64,000 nt of DNA, from assembly GCA_040881665.1 (NCBI GenBank), contig JBBECT010000006.1, positions 1 to 64,000 on the forward strand. The letters are read 5' to 3'. Under the pieces are notes generated by a model that was not told the origin of the DNA, searched no databases, and saw only the letters and a list, made by a program, of their open reading frames with translations. The translations under genes were made by a program, and so were the position numbers. Shown here piece by piece: positions 24,739 to 32,958 of this stretch (position 1 is the stretch's first letter; each line of letters begins with the position of its first letter). This DNA comes from Actinomycetota bacterium. Its GTDB lineage: Bacteria > Actinomycetota > UBA4738 > HRBIN12.

Positions 24739-26538
24739 TCACAGGTGCGGCTCGGCTTCGACCCGCTCGAGCACCCCGCTCGCCGCGAGCTCGCGGGCAC
24801 GCGCACCGAAGCGTGCGATCGCGTCCGGCTCGAGCGCGAGCAAGCATATCGCCTGTTCCCCCTGCCTCGAAGCGAGGAACGTGATCGGTGCGAGGGCTTC
24901 CAATGCGGCCGGCAGCTCGTCGGACCCGACGACGCGGAAGACCGCGGCCCCGACCGGGAACCCCCCCTCGGCGCGCCGGGCTCGCTCCGCGCGATGGAAC
25001 CGTTCCGGCGTTCCCTGTACGAGCGATTGCACCGCGGGATCGTTCGGTCGCGACGACTGCACGATCACTCGTCCGCCCTGCGGCGCAGCCCACGCGGCCA
25101 CCTCGGTCCATGTGGTGAGCGCGCGTTCGAGTGCGGAGATGCCCGGCCTGCGCGAGGCCAGGTCGGCGTCGAGGATGCCGACGAGGTCGAGCCCGAGCGG
25201 ACCCACGTCCTTCACCGACTCGGGGCCGCCGACCACGACCTGGTCGCCGCCGGCGAGGGACGCGAGGGCCGAGGGGTCCGCCGAGGCCGATCGGACCGGA
25301 ACGCGCGCCGCACGCCCTGCCCATTCCTCGACGTGCTCCGCGCCGCCACGCCGCAGTCCGAAGCTCTTCGCCCCGCACGATGCACACTCGCCGTCGCGTC
25401 CACACACGACGCAGCGCACCCGTCCTTGCTCCGCGCGCAGCACGCCTCCGCATGTCGCGCAGGCGGCGGGCTCGTGGCAGGCGCGACAGACCTGGGCGAT
25501 CCCGTACCCGGGCAACGGCGCGTACAGGAACGCGCGCCGCGACGAGCGCAGCGACGCGGTCAACCGCGGGGCCCGGGCCTCCGGTCCGGGGCGCACCACC
25601 TCGACCGGTGGCCACCGGCGCTGCGAGGGCTCCACCCGGACGGCCTCGAGCACCGCGGTTTCGACCGACGGGGCGAGCGCCGACACGAGGCACGCGGCAC
25701 CCTCGAGTTCGGCGCGCGCGAGGGCGACGTCTCGGACGTGGTAGTAAGGGGAGCGATCCTCACGATGCGCAGGATGGGACTCGCGCGCGACGGCGACGAG
25801 TCCCAACCTCGGCAAGGGCGCGAAGATCGCCGGGCGCGTACCGACCACCACGTCGTAGCGACCCGCGGCGATCTCGAGCCATCGCCGGTACCGCATCCGC
25901 TTGGACCCCCCGGCGAACAGTGCGGCACGCTCGCCGAACGCTTCGAGCACCGCCGTCGCCGTGAAGGGAACCGGATCGGCCTCGGGCACGAGCACGATCG
26001 CCCGTCGGCCACCCGCGAGTGTTCGGCCCACGGCGTCGACCACGATCGTGGCCTCGTCCGCGGGCGTGGGGCGCACGACGAACGCCCCACGGTGCTCGTC
26101 GAGCCCGGTCCGAACCCTCGCTCCTTCCCGGTAGGCGTCCCAGGGTCCCGCCGGGGGGGTCGGTGGCAGGTCCGTCCCGCGATCGGTCGCCACGAGGCCG
26201 GTCCACTCCTGTTCCTCGGACACGACGCGCGGCGGGGTCAACCGGCCGAGCACCGACGCGAGCGGAGCGACGTACCGCTGCGAGATCCATCGCGCGAGTT
26301 CGAGCAGATGCTCGTCGAACATGCGAACCGGAGAAACGCGCGCGCGAACCGGAAGCACGCGCTTGCCGAGCTCCCCCGCCGGGCCGAGGACCCAGCCTCG
26401 GACCTTCCGTCCGTGGAACGCGACCTCGACGAGGCTCCCGAGGCCCGCCTCGAGATCGGCGTTCAGCTCGTAGGTGAAGGGACGGTCGAGGGCGAGCAGG
26501 GGTCGGTCGACGCAGACCGCGACGGGTCCCGAAAGGAT
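24739..26538 (-). CDS. priA: PriA-like primosomal protein N' without helicase motifs
   Basis: Replication-restart protein homologue of roughly 600 residues. The N-terminal DNA-binding domain is clear (VDRPLLALDRPFTYEL; GSLVEVAFHGRKVRGWVLG). Motifs that bind ATP in other PriA proteins are absent: the Walker A position reads RPTPADE, the DEEH box reads ARESHP, SATPS reads SALAPS. VVVGTRPAIFAPL and a Cys-rich zinc-binding region (CRACHEPAACATCGG; CVVCGRDGECASCG) remain. This matches the helicase-lacking PriA known from Actinobacteria. The first ATG/GTG/TTG in frame is GTG at 26358, which would delete the conserved N-terminus. The boundary at 26538 is only a candidate position, because no conventional start lies upstream. 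metK ends at 26558. Confidence 0.82.
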   Translation of the reverse strand: MLSGPVAVCVDRPLLALDRPFTYELNADLEAGLGSLVEVAFHGRKVRGWVLGPAGELGKRVLPVRARVSPVRMFDEHLLELARWISQRYVAPLASVLGRLTPPRVVSEEQEWTGLVATDRGTDLPPTPPAGPWDAYREGARVRTGLDEHRGAFVVRPTPADEATIVVDAVGRTLAGGRRAIVLVPEADPVPFTATAVLEAFGERAALFAGGSKRMRYRRWLEIAAGRYDVVVGTRPAIFAPLPRLGLVAVARESHPAHREDRSPYYHVRDVALARAELEGAACLVSALAPSVETAVLEAVRVEPSQRRWPPVEVVRPGPEARAPRLTASLRSSRRAFLYAPLPGYGIAQVCRACHEPAACATCGGVLRAEQGRVRCVVCGRDGECASCGAKSFGLRRGGAEHVEEWAGRAARVPVRSASADPSALASLAGGDQVVVGGPESVKDVGPLGLDLVGILDADLASRRPGISALERALTTWTEVAAWAAPQGGRVIVQSSRPNDPAVQSLVQGTPERFHRAERARRAEGGFPVGAAVFRVVGSDELPAALEALAPITFLASRQGEQAICLLALEPDAIARFGARARELAASGVLERVEAEPHL

Positions 26539-26557
26539 CGGCGGCTCGGGCGAGGGG

Positions 26558-27748
26558 TCAGCCGAGCGCGCGACGGAGGTCGTCGGCGCGATCGGTCGCC
26601 TCCCAGGGGAACTCCTTACGACCGAAGTGCCCGTAGGCCGCCGTGTCGAGATAGATCGGGCGGCGCAGGTCGAGGTCGCGGATGATCGCCGCGGGCCGGA
26701 AGTCGAACAGGTCCCACACCACGTCGACGAGCTTCGCCGGGTCGGTGGTCTCGGTGCCGAACGTGTCGATCGCGAGCGAGACGGGGTGTGCGGTGCCGAT
26801 CGCGTACGCGACCTGGATCTGCACGCGTTCGGCCGTGCCGGCGGCCACGAGGTTCTTCGCCACGTACCGGGCCATGTACGCCGCCGAGCGATCGACCTTC
26901 GTCGGGTCTTTGCCCGAGAAGCAGCCGCCGCCGTGCGGCGCCATCCCTCCGTAGGTGTCGACGATGATCTTGCGTCCGGTGAGCCCGGTGTCGGCCTTCG
27001 GTCCGCCGATCTCGAACCGGCCGGTCGGGTTCACGAGGACACGGACGTCCTCGGAGTCGAGCTCGGGGAACTCCTTCAGCACGGGCTCGACCACCTCGCT
27101 CTCGACATCGGGAGCGAGCAGGGTCTCGACGTCGACCTCCTCGCGGTGCTGCGTAGAGATCAAGACAGTGTCGACCTTCGTGGGGCGACCGCCCTCATAG
27201 GAGATCGAGACCTGGCTCTTCCCGTCCGGTCGGAGATACGGAACGACGCCCGCTTTGCGGACGTCGGCAAGGCGCTTGGTGAGCCGATGAGCCATCGCGA
27301 TCGGCACCGGCATCAACTCCTCGGTGTCGCGGCACGCGTAGCCGAACATCATGCCTTGGTCGCCCGCACCGAGCGTGTCGAGCTCGTCGGTTGAGTGCTC
27401 CTCGCGATGCTCGAGCGCGTCGTCGACGCCGCGCGCGATGTCGGGCGACTGCTCTTGGATCGACGTCACGACCCCGCATGTCTCGCCGTCGAGGCCGAAC
27501 TTCGCGTCCGTGTAACCGACCTCGGACACGGTCCGGCGCACGATCGCAGGGATGTCGATGTACTCCGACGTGCTGATCTCGCCGGCCACCATCACGAGTC
27601 CGGTGGTGACGAGCGTTTCGCACGCGACGCGGCCGACCGGGTCGACGGTCAGGATCGCGTCGAGAACCGCATCGGAGAGCTGGTCGGCGAGCTTGTCCGG
27701 GTGGCCTTCGGTGACCGATTCGGAGGAGAACAGGTAGCCCTTGGACAT
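26558..27748 (-). CDS. metK: S-adenosylmethionine synthetase
   Basis: Makes S-adenosylmethionine from methionine and ATP. The 396-residue protein has the family motifs [16 protein letters not shown] near the N-terminus, [12 protein letters not shown], and the phosphate-binding loop [18 protein letters not shown]. The ATG at 27748 (MSKGYLF) lies seven bases after TATACT, so the transcript is probably leaderless. It supplies methyl donor for the two RNA methyltransferases in the window. coaBC lies 61 bases upstream. Confidence 0.97.
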   Translation of the reverse strand: MSKGYLFSSESVTEGHPDKLADQLSDAVLDAILTVDPVGRVACETLVTTGLVMVAGEISTSEYIDIPAIVRRTVSEVGYTDAKFGLDGETCGVVTSIQEQSPDIARGVDDALEHREEHSTDELDTLGAGDQGMMFGYACRDTEELMPVPIAMAHRLTKRLADVRKAGVVPYLRPDGKSQVSISYEGGRPTKVDTVLISTQHREEVDVETLLAPDVESEVVEPVLKEFPELDSEDVRVLVNPTGRFEIGGPKADTGLTGRKIIVDTYGGMAPHGGGCFSGKDPTKVDRSAAYMARYVAKNLVAAGTAERVQIQVAYAIGTAHPVSLAIDTFGTETTDPAKLVDVVWDLFDFRPAAIIRDLDLRRPIYLDTAAYGHFGRKEFPWEATDRADDLRRALG

Positions 27749-27755
27749 GGCGCGG

Positions 27756-27761
27756 AGTATA
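27756..27761 (-). promoter_or_regulatory. -10 box of a predicted leaderless metK promoter
   Basis: TATACT (in GATATACTCC) on the minus strand ends seven bases before the metK ATG. It is a near-perfect -10 with no recognisable -35. The position predicts transcription starting at the ATG itself. Confidence 0.55.
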
Positions 27762-27809
27762 TCGGCCCGGACCGTCGCCGCCGCGACCGCGCGACCGGAC
27801 CCGCTCACT

Positions 27810-29021
27810 TCAGCCGTACAGCGCGTCGAGCCGATCGCAGATCGCGGTCGCGAGCTCGCGCTTCGACCACGTGCGCAGCGGCGTCGCGTCCCCCGTCCTC
27901 TGGACGAGCATCGCGTCGTTCGTACTCGAACCGAAGCCGGTGCCCTCCCGCCCGACCTCGTTCACGACGATGAGGTCGAGCTTCTTCTTCTCCAGCTTCT
28001 GCCGGCCGGTCGTTTCGAGGGCGTCGGTGTCGGTCTCCGCGGCGAAGCCGACGAGCACCTGCGCCTCCTTGCGCTCTCCCAGCTCGGCGAGGATGTCGGT
28101 GGTGGGCACGAGCTCCAGATCGGGAACCCCGCCGTCCTTCCTCAGCTTGTCGTCGGCGGCCTGCGACGGCCGGAAGTCGGCGACCGCGGCCGCCATCACG
28201 ACCGCGTCCATCGCATCGAACTCGGCGAGCACCGCGTCACGCATCTGCGCGGAGGTCTCGACGGGGATCACGCGGATGCCGGCCGGTGGAGCGACGGTCC
28301 CGGGGCCGAGCACGAGGGTCACCTCGGCACCCCGGGCGGCGGCCTCGCGTGCGACCTCGATCCCCATCAACCCGCTCGATCGGTTCCCGATGTAGCGGAC
28401 GGGATCGATCGGCTCGTGGGTGGGTCCCGCGGTGACCAGGATCCTCCATTCGTCCAGGTCACCGCGAAGTCCCAGCGCCGCTTCGCTCGCGCGCACGATG
28501 TCCTCGGGCTCGGCGAGACGGCCCTGCCCCTCGTCCCCGGCCGCCAGCGATCCGTATGCGGGACCGACGATCGTCGCCCCTCTCGCCTCGAGGGAACGGA
28601 CGTTGTCCTGGGTCGGCGGTGCCTGCCACATCCCGGTGTGCATCGCGGGAGCGAGGATGAGGGGACGGCCGGAGGCCTCGAGCAGCGTCGAGCTCAACAG
28701 ATCGTCGGCGAGCCCGAGGGCGAGCTTCGCGAGGATGTTCGCGGTCGCCGGGGCCACCACGATCAGGTCGGCCTCCCGTGCCAGCTCCACATGGGCCACG
28801 CGGCCGGGCTCGTCCCAGAGCGAGGTGTGCACGGGGTTGCCGGTGAGGGCGGCGAAGGTGTCCGCACCGATGAAACGCGTCGCGTTGTCGGTCATCGCGA
28901 CCGTCACGTCGGCGCCCGCAGCGGCGAGCAAGCGCGCGAGGTGCGCGGCTTTGTAGGCGGCGATCCCGCCCGTCACGCCGAGCAGGACTCGGCGTCCGGC
29001 GAGGGGGCTACTTGGTGACAA
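27810..29021 (-). CDS. coaBC: Phosphopantothenoylcysteine synthetase/decarboxylase
   Basis: Bifunctional coenzyme A enzyme of 403 residues. The CoaC half (1-185) is an FMN-dependent decarboxylase: [18 protein letters not shown], the active-site His in [13 protein letters not shown], and APAMHTGMW. The CoaB half joins phosphopantothenate and cysteine with [33 protein letters not shown] and a Lys-rich loop ([13 protein letters not shown]). The PAMH variant replaces the PAMN seen in other phyla and is usual in Actinobacteria. It overlaps the rpoZ 3' end by 14 bases. Confidence 0.95.
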   Translation of the reverse strand: MSPSSPLAGRRVLLGVTGGIAAYKAAHLARLLAAAGADVTVAMTDNATRFIGADTFAALTGNPVHTSLWDEPGRVAHVELAREADLIVVAPATANILAKLALGLADDLLSSTLLEASGRPLILAPAMHTGMWQAPPTQDNVRSLEARGATIVGPAYGSLAAGDEGQGRLAEPEDIVRASEAALGLRGDLDEWRILVTAGPTHEPIDPVRYIGNRSSGLMGIEVAREAAARGAEVTLVLGPGTVAPPAGIRVIPVETSAQMRDAVLAEFDAMDAVVMAAAVADFRPSQAADDKLRKDGGVPDLELVPTTDILAELGERKEAQVLVGFAAETDTDALETTGRQKLEKKKLDLIVVNEVGREGTGFGSSTNDAMLVQRTGDATPLRTWSKRELATAICDRLDALYG

Positions 29022-29253
29022 CCTCGTCGGGGCGCTCGGCGCTGATCTTCGCCTCGGCGACCTCTTCGAGGGCCAGGCTGAGCGGCTTGTTCCGCAGTCC
29101 GGTCTCGACGAGCGGCGGCACGAACTCGCCGCGGCCCTCGCCGAGCTGGCTGTAGTAGTTGTTGATCTCCCGGGCGCGCTTGGCGGACACGATCACCAGG
29201 GAGTACTTCGAGTCCACACGGGCAAGCAGGTCGTCGATCTTCGGCTCGATCAT
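29008..29253 (-). CDS. rpoZ: RNA polymerase omega subunit
   Basis: Helps fold and assemble the beta' subunit of RNA polymerase. The 81-residue protein has the family pattern: [20 protein letters not shown], the [11 protein letters not shown] helix and a C-terminal [11 protein letters not shown] good Shine-Dalgarno (GGAGG, nine bases before the ATG) is present. It lies between gmk and coaBC, the standard gmk-rpoZ-coaBC order. Confidence 0.94.
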   Translation of the reverse strand: MIEPKIDDLLARVDSKYSLVIVSAKRAREINNYYSQLGEGRGEFVPPLVETGLRNKPLSLALEEVAEAKISAERPDEVVTK

Positions 29254-29325
29254 TCCGGGATGCCTCCAGGCTCCTCCGCCGCGCGTCCGGGCGGGTGGTC
29301 GGGTGGGACCGGCATCGACCGGACC

Positions 29326-29913
29326 TCAGTCTCGGCCACGCCGTTCCTTGAGTATAGCCGCGACCTGGGTTGTTGCCCGCTCCAGGTCGTCGTTGACCAC
29401 GGTCTCGTCTTGGAGCCCCTCCGCTTCGGCGATCTCACGGTCGGCCTCGGCGAGGCGCCGCACGATCTCCTCCTCGTGCTCGGTGCCCCGGGTCTCGAGC
29501 CGCCTGCGCAGAACCTCCCGCATCCGGCTGCGGTCGGGCGGGGCGAGGAAGAGGAGGAAGGCGTCCGGAGACGCCGCGCGCACCTGCCGGGCTCCCTGGA
29601 CGTCGATCTCGAGCACGACGTCCTTGCCCTCGGCGCGGGCCCGGACCACGGGCTCGGCCGGGGTCCCGTAGAGGTGCCCGAACACCTCCGCCCATTCGAG
29701 CAGCCCGCCGTCATCGATCAGCTTCCGGAACCGTTCGTCGGAGACGAACCGGTAGTCCCGGCCGTCGACCTCTCCCGGGCGGGGCCGGCGGGTCGTCGCC
29801 GACACCGAAAGGAACAGCGCCCCCGGGTTCGACGAGAGGAGACGCGCGATCACGCTCCCTTTGCCGACCCCGGAGGGGCCGAAGATGACGTAGAGACCGC
29901 CGGTGCGGTTCAG
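29326..29913 (-). CDS. gmk: Guanylate kinase (apparent CTG start)
   Basis: Phosphorylates GMP to GDP. The P-loop is complete (FGPSGVGKGS), followed by SVSATTRRPRPGEVDGRDY, the GMP-binding FLEWAEVFGHLYGT-type stretch and VLEIDVQGARQV. The first standard start in frame (GTG within GKGSVIAR) would remove the P-loop, so the real start must be upstream. The only plausible one is CTG at 29911-29913, giving 195 residues (LNRTGGLYVIFGPSG), ten bases after the mihF stop. No strong Shine-Dalgarno precedes it, so translation may depend on coupling to mihF. Confidence 0.9.
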   Translation of the reverse strand: MNRTGGLYVIFGPSGVGKGSVIARLLSSNPGALFLSVSATTRRPRPGEVDGRDYRFVSDERFRKLIDDGGLLEWAEVFGHLYGTPAEPVVRARAEGKDVVLEIDVQGARQVRAASPDAFLLFLAPPDRSRMREVLRRRLETRGTEHEEEIVRRLAEADREIAEAEGLQDETVVNDDLERATTQVAAILKERRGRD

Positions 29914-29923
29914 CGGCCCGTGA

Positions 29924-30235
29924 CTACTTGGCGAACTTCAGGAGCAGCTGCTCGCGCTGCTTGGCCCCGAGGCCCCGAACACGACGGCTCGCGGAGATGT
30001 CGAGCTCCTCCATGATCTTCGTTGCCCGGACCTTCCCCACGCCGGGCAGCGACTCGAGCACGTTCGAAACCTTCATCTTGCCGACGATATCGTCGGCGGA
30101 ACGACCCAGGAGCGCGTCGAGCGAGAGCTTGCCGGACTTCAGCTGCGCCTTGATCTCCGCGCGCTTCTTGCGCGCTTCGGCAGCTTTCGCCAGCGCCTGC
30201 TTACGCTGCTCCTCGGTGAGCTGGGGCAGGGGCAT
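29924..30235 (-). CDS. mihF: Integration host factor-like protein MihF
   Basis: Actinobacterial nucleoid protein of 103 residues, unrelated in fold to proteobacterial IHF. The N-terminal 50 residues are a charged helix (LTEEQRKQALAKAAEARKKR). The C-terminal part is the helix-hairpin-helix-like DNA-binding domain (VSNVLESLPGVGKVRATKIM; RRVRGLGAKQREQLL). The ATG at 30235 has AAGGAGG seven bases upstream, with a promoter at 30274-30302. It heads the mihF-gmk-rpoZ-coaBC group; this order is a strong actinobacterial marker. Confidence 0.95.
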   Translation of the reverse strand: MPLPQLTEEQRKQALAKAAEARKKRAEIKAQLKSGKLSLDALLGRSADDIVGKMKVSNVLESLPGVGKVRATKIMEELDISASRRVRGLGAKQREQLLLKFAK

Positions 30236-30273
30236 GTAGGTGCCTCCTTCGTCTCGGGGTTGAGGACCTGGGG

Positions 30274-30302
30274 AGTATACGCACGGCGGGGAACCGGAGC
30301 AA
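30274..30302 (-). promoter_or_regulatory. mihF-gmk operon promoter
   Basis: On the minus strand a -35 hexamer TTGCTC (30297-30302) and a -10 hexamer TATACT (30274-30279) are 17 bases apart. The predicted start is near 30267, leaving a leader of about 30 bases with AAGGAGG before the mihF ATG. From here to the pyrF stop at 30397 I see no gene and no convincing terminator. Confidence 0.62.
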
Positions 30303-30396
30303 AGAGAACATGCGCCGTGACCTGTGGTTTCCCTTCGACCCTCCACCTACTCCTGAGGGGGAGGTCCGTCCGCGGGGCGGCGAGGCGAAGGGTCGG

Positions 30397-31080
30397 TCAG
30401 CGCACCGACGCCACGATCGCGCGCGCGGCGCCGGCCGGATCGCTCGCGCCGGTGATCGGTCGTCCGACGACGAGGTAGTCCGCGCCCGCTTCGACGGCCT
30501 CCTCCGGCGTCAGGATCCGTACCTGGTCGTCGCCGTTGGATCCCGACGGCCGGATCCCGGGGACGACGAGCACGAACGCCTCCCCGACCACCTCGCGGAC
30601 CGCCGCGACGTCCGGACCCGACACGACACATGCCGCCGCACCCGCCGCTTTCGCTTCGAAGGCAAGAGATGCGGGCGAGGCAAGGTCCTCACCGGACATG
30701 CTCGACAGCACGGTCACGGCCGTAACGAGCGGTGGGGAAACGCGCGCGTCTCGCGCTCCCTGTTCTGCGCCGCGTACCGCCGCGGCGATCATCCGCTCAC
30801 CGCCGAGCGCGTGCACGGTGAGCATCAACACCCCGAGCTTCGCGGCGTTGCGCGCAGCGGCTTCGACGGTGTTCGGGATGTCGTGCAGCTTCAGGTCCAG
30901 GAACACGGGCGCGTGTTGCCCGACGCGACGGACCGCCTCCGGACCGTGCGCCGAGAACAACTCGAGCCCGACCTTCACCGCGCCGACGTTCGGCGCGAGG
31001 TCGCGGGCGAGGTTCTCCGCAGCCTCGATGTCCGACACGTCCAGCGCAGGGATCAGGGGGTTGTCTGGACGCGGGATCAC
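30397..31080 (-). CDS. pyrF: Orotidine 5'-phosphate decarboxylase
   Basis: Last step of UMP synthesis. The 227-residue TIM barrel has PLIPALDVSDIEAAENLARD, the catalytic Lys-Asp network in VFLDLKLHDIPNTV, VHALGGERMI, and the phosphate gate VVPGIRPSGS and LVVGRPITGA. GTG at 31080 overlaps the upstream pyrD-like stop as GTGA. It is the last gene of the pyr operon. This is the short bacterial OMP decarboxylase form of group I. Confidence 0.95.
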   Translation of the reverse strand: MIPRPDNPLIPALDVSDIEAAENLARDLAPNVGAVKVGLELFSAHGPEAVRRVGQHAPVFLDLKLHDIPNTVEAAARNAAKLGVLMLTVHALGGERMIAAAVRGAEQGARDARVSPPLVTAVTVLSSMSGEDLASPASLAFEAKAAGAAACVVSGPDVAAVREVVGEAFVLVVPGIRPSGSNGDDQVRILTPEEAVEAGADYLVVGRPITGASDPAGAARAIVASVR

Positions 31081-32054
31081 GCGGATCCCCCGCTCTCGAA
31101 CCGCGAGGGGGCGTCGGGACGCACAGCCGGCGCACGCATGCGTCCCCGGATGTCGCTGGGCGAGACGAGACCTTTGCCGCGCAGGTAGTCGGCGAGCCCG
31201 GAGGCCACCCGGCCGGCCGCGGCGGGATCGGTCAGCATCGCCGTTCCCACCTGGACCGCCCAGGCGCCCGCCAGCAGCAGTTCGGCGGCATCGCGACCGG
31301 TCCAGACGCCGCCGACGCCCATGATCGGGAGCTCGGGAAGCGCGCTCGCGACCTCGTGCACCGCCCGAAGCGCCAGCGGGCGCACGGCGGGACCCGAGAG
31401 GAACCCCTCGACCGCACCGAGCGAGCTCGCGAGTTCGTCCGCATCGACGGCCATGCCGGGAACGCCGTCGATCAGGGTGACCCCGTGGACCCCTGCGCGG
31501 GCACACGCTCCGGCGACGTCCACGAGACCGACCGGCATCGCCGGCAGTTTCGCGAACACGGGCACACCGGCACGCCGGGCGACGGCGCCCGTGACCTCCG
31601 CACACCGTTCCGGCCGGGCCGTGAACGCCTGGCCGTCGAGCTCCTCGTCCGGTCCGGCGAGGTAGACCTCGACCGCCACGACGCCGGGAGCCCCGTCGAG
31701 CATCGCCGTGACACGGACGTACTCCTCGACGGAGCCGCCCGCCACCGACACGATCACGGGGAGCCCGAGGCTGGCCATGTGCAGGAGATCGTCGGCCACG
31801 AACGCATCCGCGCCGGGGTTCTGGAGTCCGACCATCGACAGCAGCCCCGACGGTGTCTCCGCCGCCCGCGGCGAGGGCGCTCCTTTCCGGGGGCTCGCCG
31901 TCACCGTGCGGGACACGACACCGCCGAGTCCCCGCGCCTCGAACAGATCGCCGAGCTCGCGCCCCGACCCGAAGCATCCGGACGCCACCAACACGGCGCC
32001 CGGAAGCACCAGCCCGTTGAGATCCACGGCGAGATCGACGTCCTTCACGGCCAT
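31077..32054 (-). CDS. Dihydroorotate dehydrogenase-like protein (class 1B fold, active-site residues missing)
   Basis: By overall sequence a class 1B PyrD homologue of 325 residues in the correct operon slot next to PyrK: VASGCFGSGREL, GLQNPGADAF, FLSGPAVRPLALRAV, MGVGGVWTGRDAAE and VQVGTAMLTDP align along the family. The FMN phosphate site is kept. The catalytic NISCPN motif reads YLAGPD, removing the base Cys and both Asn. GMLNAIG reads GLLSMVG, KLSPN reads KLPAM, and INT reads IDG. Every residue expected to contact orotate is therefore changed. It may use another substrate or be inactive, with real dihydroorotate oxidation elsewhere. It starts at ATG 32054 after GGAGG and overlaps pyrF by GTGA. 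Confidence 0.85.
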   Translation of the reverse strand: MAVKDVDLAVDLNGLVLPGAVLVASGCFGSGRELGDLFEARGLGGVVSRTVTASPRKGAPSPRAAETPSGLLSMVGLQNPGADAFVADDLLHMASLGLPVIVSVAGGSVEEYVRVTAMLDGAPGVVAVEVYLAGPDEELDGQAFTARPERCAEVTGAVARRAGVPVFAKLPAMPVGLVDVAGACARAGVHGVTLIDGVPGMAVDADELASSLGAVEGFLSGPAVRPLALRAVHEVASALPELPIMGVGGVWTGRDAAELLLAGAWAVQVGTAMLTDPAAAGRVASGLADYLRGKGLVSPSDIRGRMRAPAVRPDAPSRFESGGSA

Positions 32055-32079
32055 CGCCGCGACCTCCGGTCCCGAGGGA

Positions 32080-32958
32080 TCAGTCCGGCCACGATCGCAC
32101 CACCGGGGATCCCTCGGGAGGCGTCGGGACCATCTCCTCCGCCGAACGCTCGCCCATCCATTGATCCCACAGCACACGCGCGGGGTTGAACACCGGCCCG
32201 TCGACGCACGCGCGCAATGGGTCGTAGCCGGATCCGTCCTTACGCGCCACGGGGACGGTGCACGTGTAGCACAGCCCGTAGCCGCAGCCCATCCGCTCCT
32301 CGACCGCGATCTGCGCCGGCAACCCCCGGGCGTTGCTGAAATCCGCGACGCCCCGGAGCATCTGCTGCGGTCCAGCGGCGTAGAGCACCTGGGCCCGCGT
32401 CTGCTCGGCCATGCCGGAAAGCGCGTCGAGCACCGAACCGCGTTCGCCCATGCTGCCGTCGGCGGTCATGAAGGCGACCGTCTGGGAGAGGCGCTTGCCC
32501 TCGATCGGCTTGAAGACGTGTTCGAGGTCGCGCGCGCCGACGAGCAGATCGACTCGCTTGCCCTGCGCGCGCAGCTCCTGGGCGAGGAAATAGAGCGATC
32601 CGGCACCGTGCCCCTCGGCCACCAGCAGACAGTTCGTGAGCCGGCGCGGGAACGCGAACGGCGTTCCGATCGGGCCGAGCACGTCGAGGAACGAGTGCGC
32701 GCGTTGGTGCGCGAGCCAGTCGGTGCCGTGTCCGTGCTGCTCGAAGGTGAACTCGAGGGTGCCCGCCCAGCCACCACGCCGGGACGACTGATGGATCGAG
32801 AAGTGCCGCCGGAGCAGGAACGCCCGTCCCTCGGGCATCGCGACCGAGAGGAACTGTCCCGGCCGCGCGGTCTCGGCGATCTCCGGAGCGACGATCGTCA
32901 CCGAGTGGTAGGCGCCGTAGCTCCGGTTCGACAGGATCTCTGCCCGCGCGCGCTTCAC
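32080..32958 (-). CDS. pyrK: PyrK-like iron-sulfur flavoprotein (electron-transfer subunit)
   Basis: FAD/[2Fe-2S] reductase that passes electrons from class 1B dihydroorotate dehydrogenase to NAD. The 292-residue protein has an N-terminal flavin-binding barrel ([22 protein letters not shown]), a nucleotide-binding middle ([30 protein letters not shown]), and a C-terminal iron-sulfur loop with four Cys ([17 protein letters not shown] ... [10 protein letters not shown]). GTG at 32958 overlaps the carB stop as GTGA. Its presence implies the neighbouring PyrD-like protein still works with an NAD-linked electron partner. Confidence 0.9.
   Translation of the reverse strand: MKRARAEILSNRSYGAYHSVTIVAPEIAETARPGQFLSVAMPEGRAFLLRRHFSIHQSSRRGGWAGTLEFTFEQHGHGTDWLAHQRAHSFLDVLGPIGTPFAFPRRLTNCLLVAEGHGAGSLYFLAQELRAQGKRVDLLVGARDLEHVFKPIEGKRLSQTVAFMTADGSMGERGSVLDALSGMAEQTRAQVLYAAGPQQMLRGVADFSNARGLPAQIAVEERMGCGYGLCYTCTVPVARKDGSGYDPLRACVDGPVFNPARVLWDQWMGERSAEEMVPTPPEGSPVVRSWPD

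Noticed and set aside
28636-28663. Loss of the conserved Asn in the CoaC motif PAMN (reads PAMH)
   Set aside because: The PAMH form is normal in actinobacterial CoaBC, so it is not evidence of inactivation.
30303-30396. Terminator after pyrF
   Set aside because: Only a weak CCTCC/GGAGG pairing with a poor inner stem is visible and no U-run, so I do not call it.
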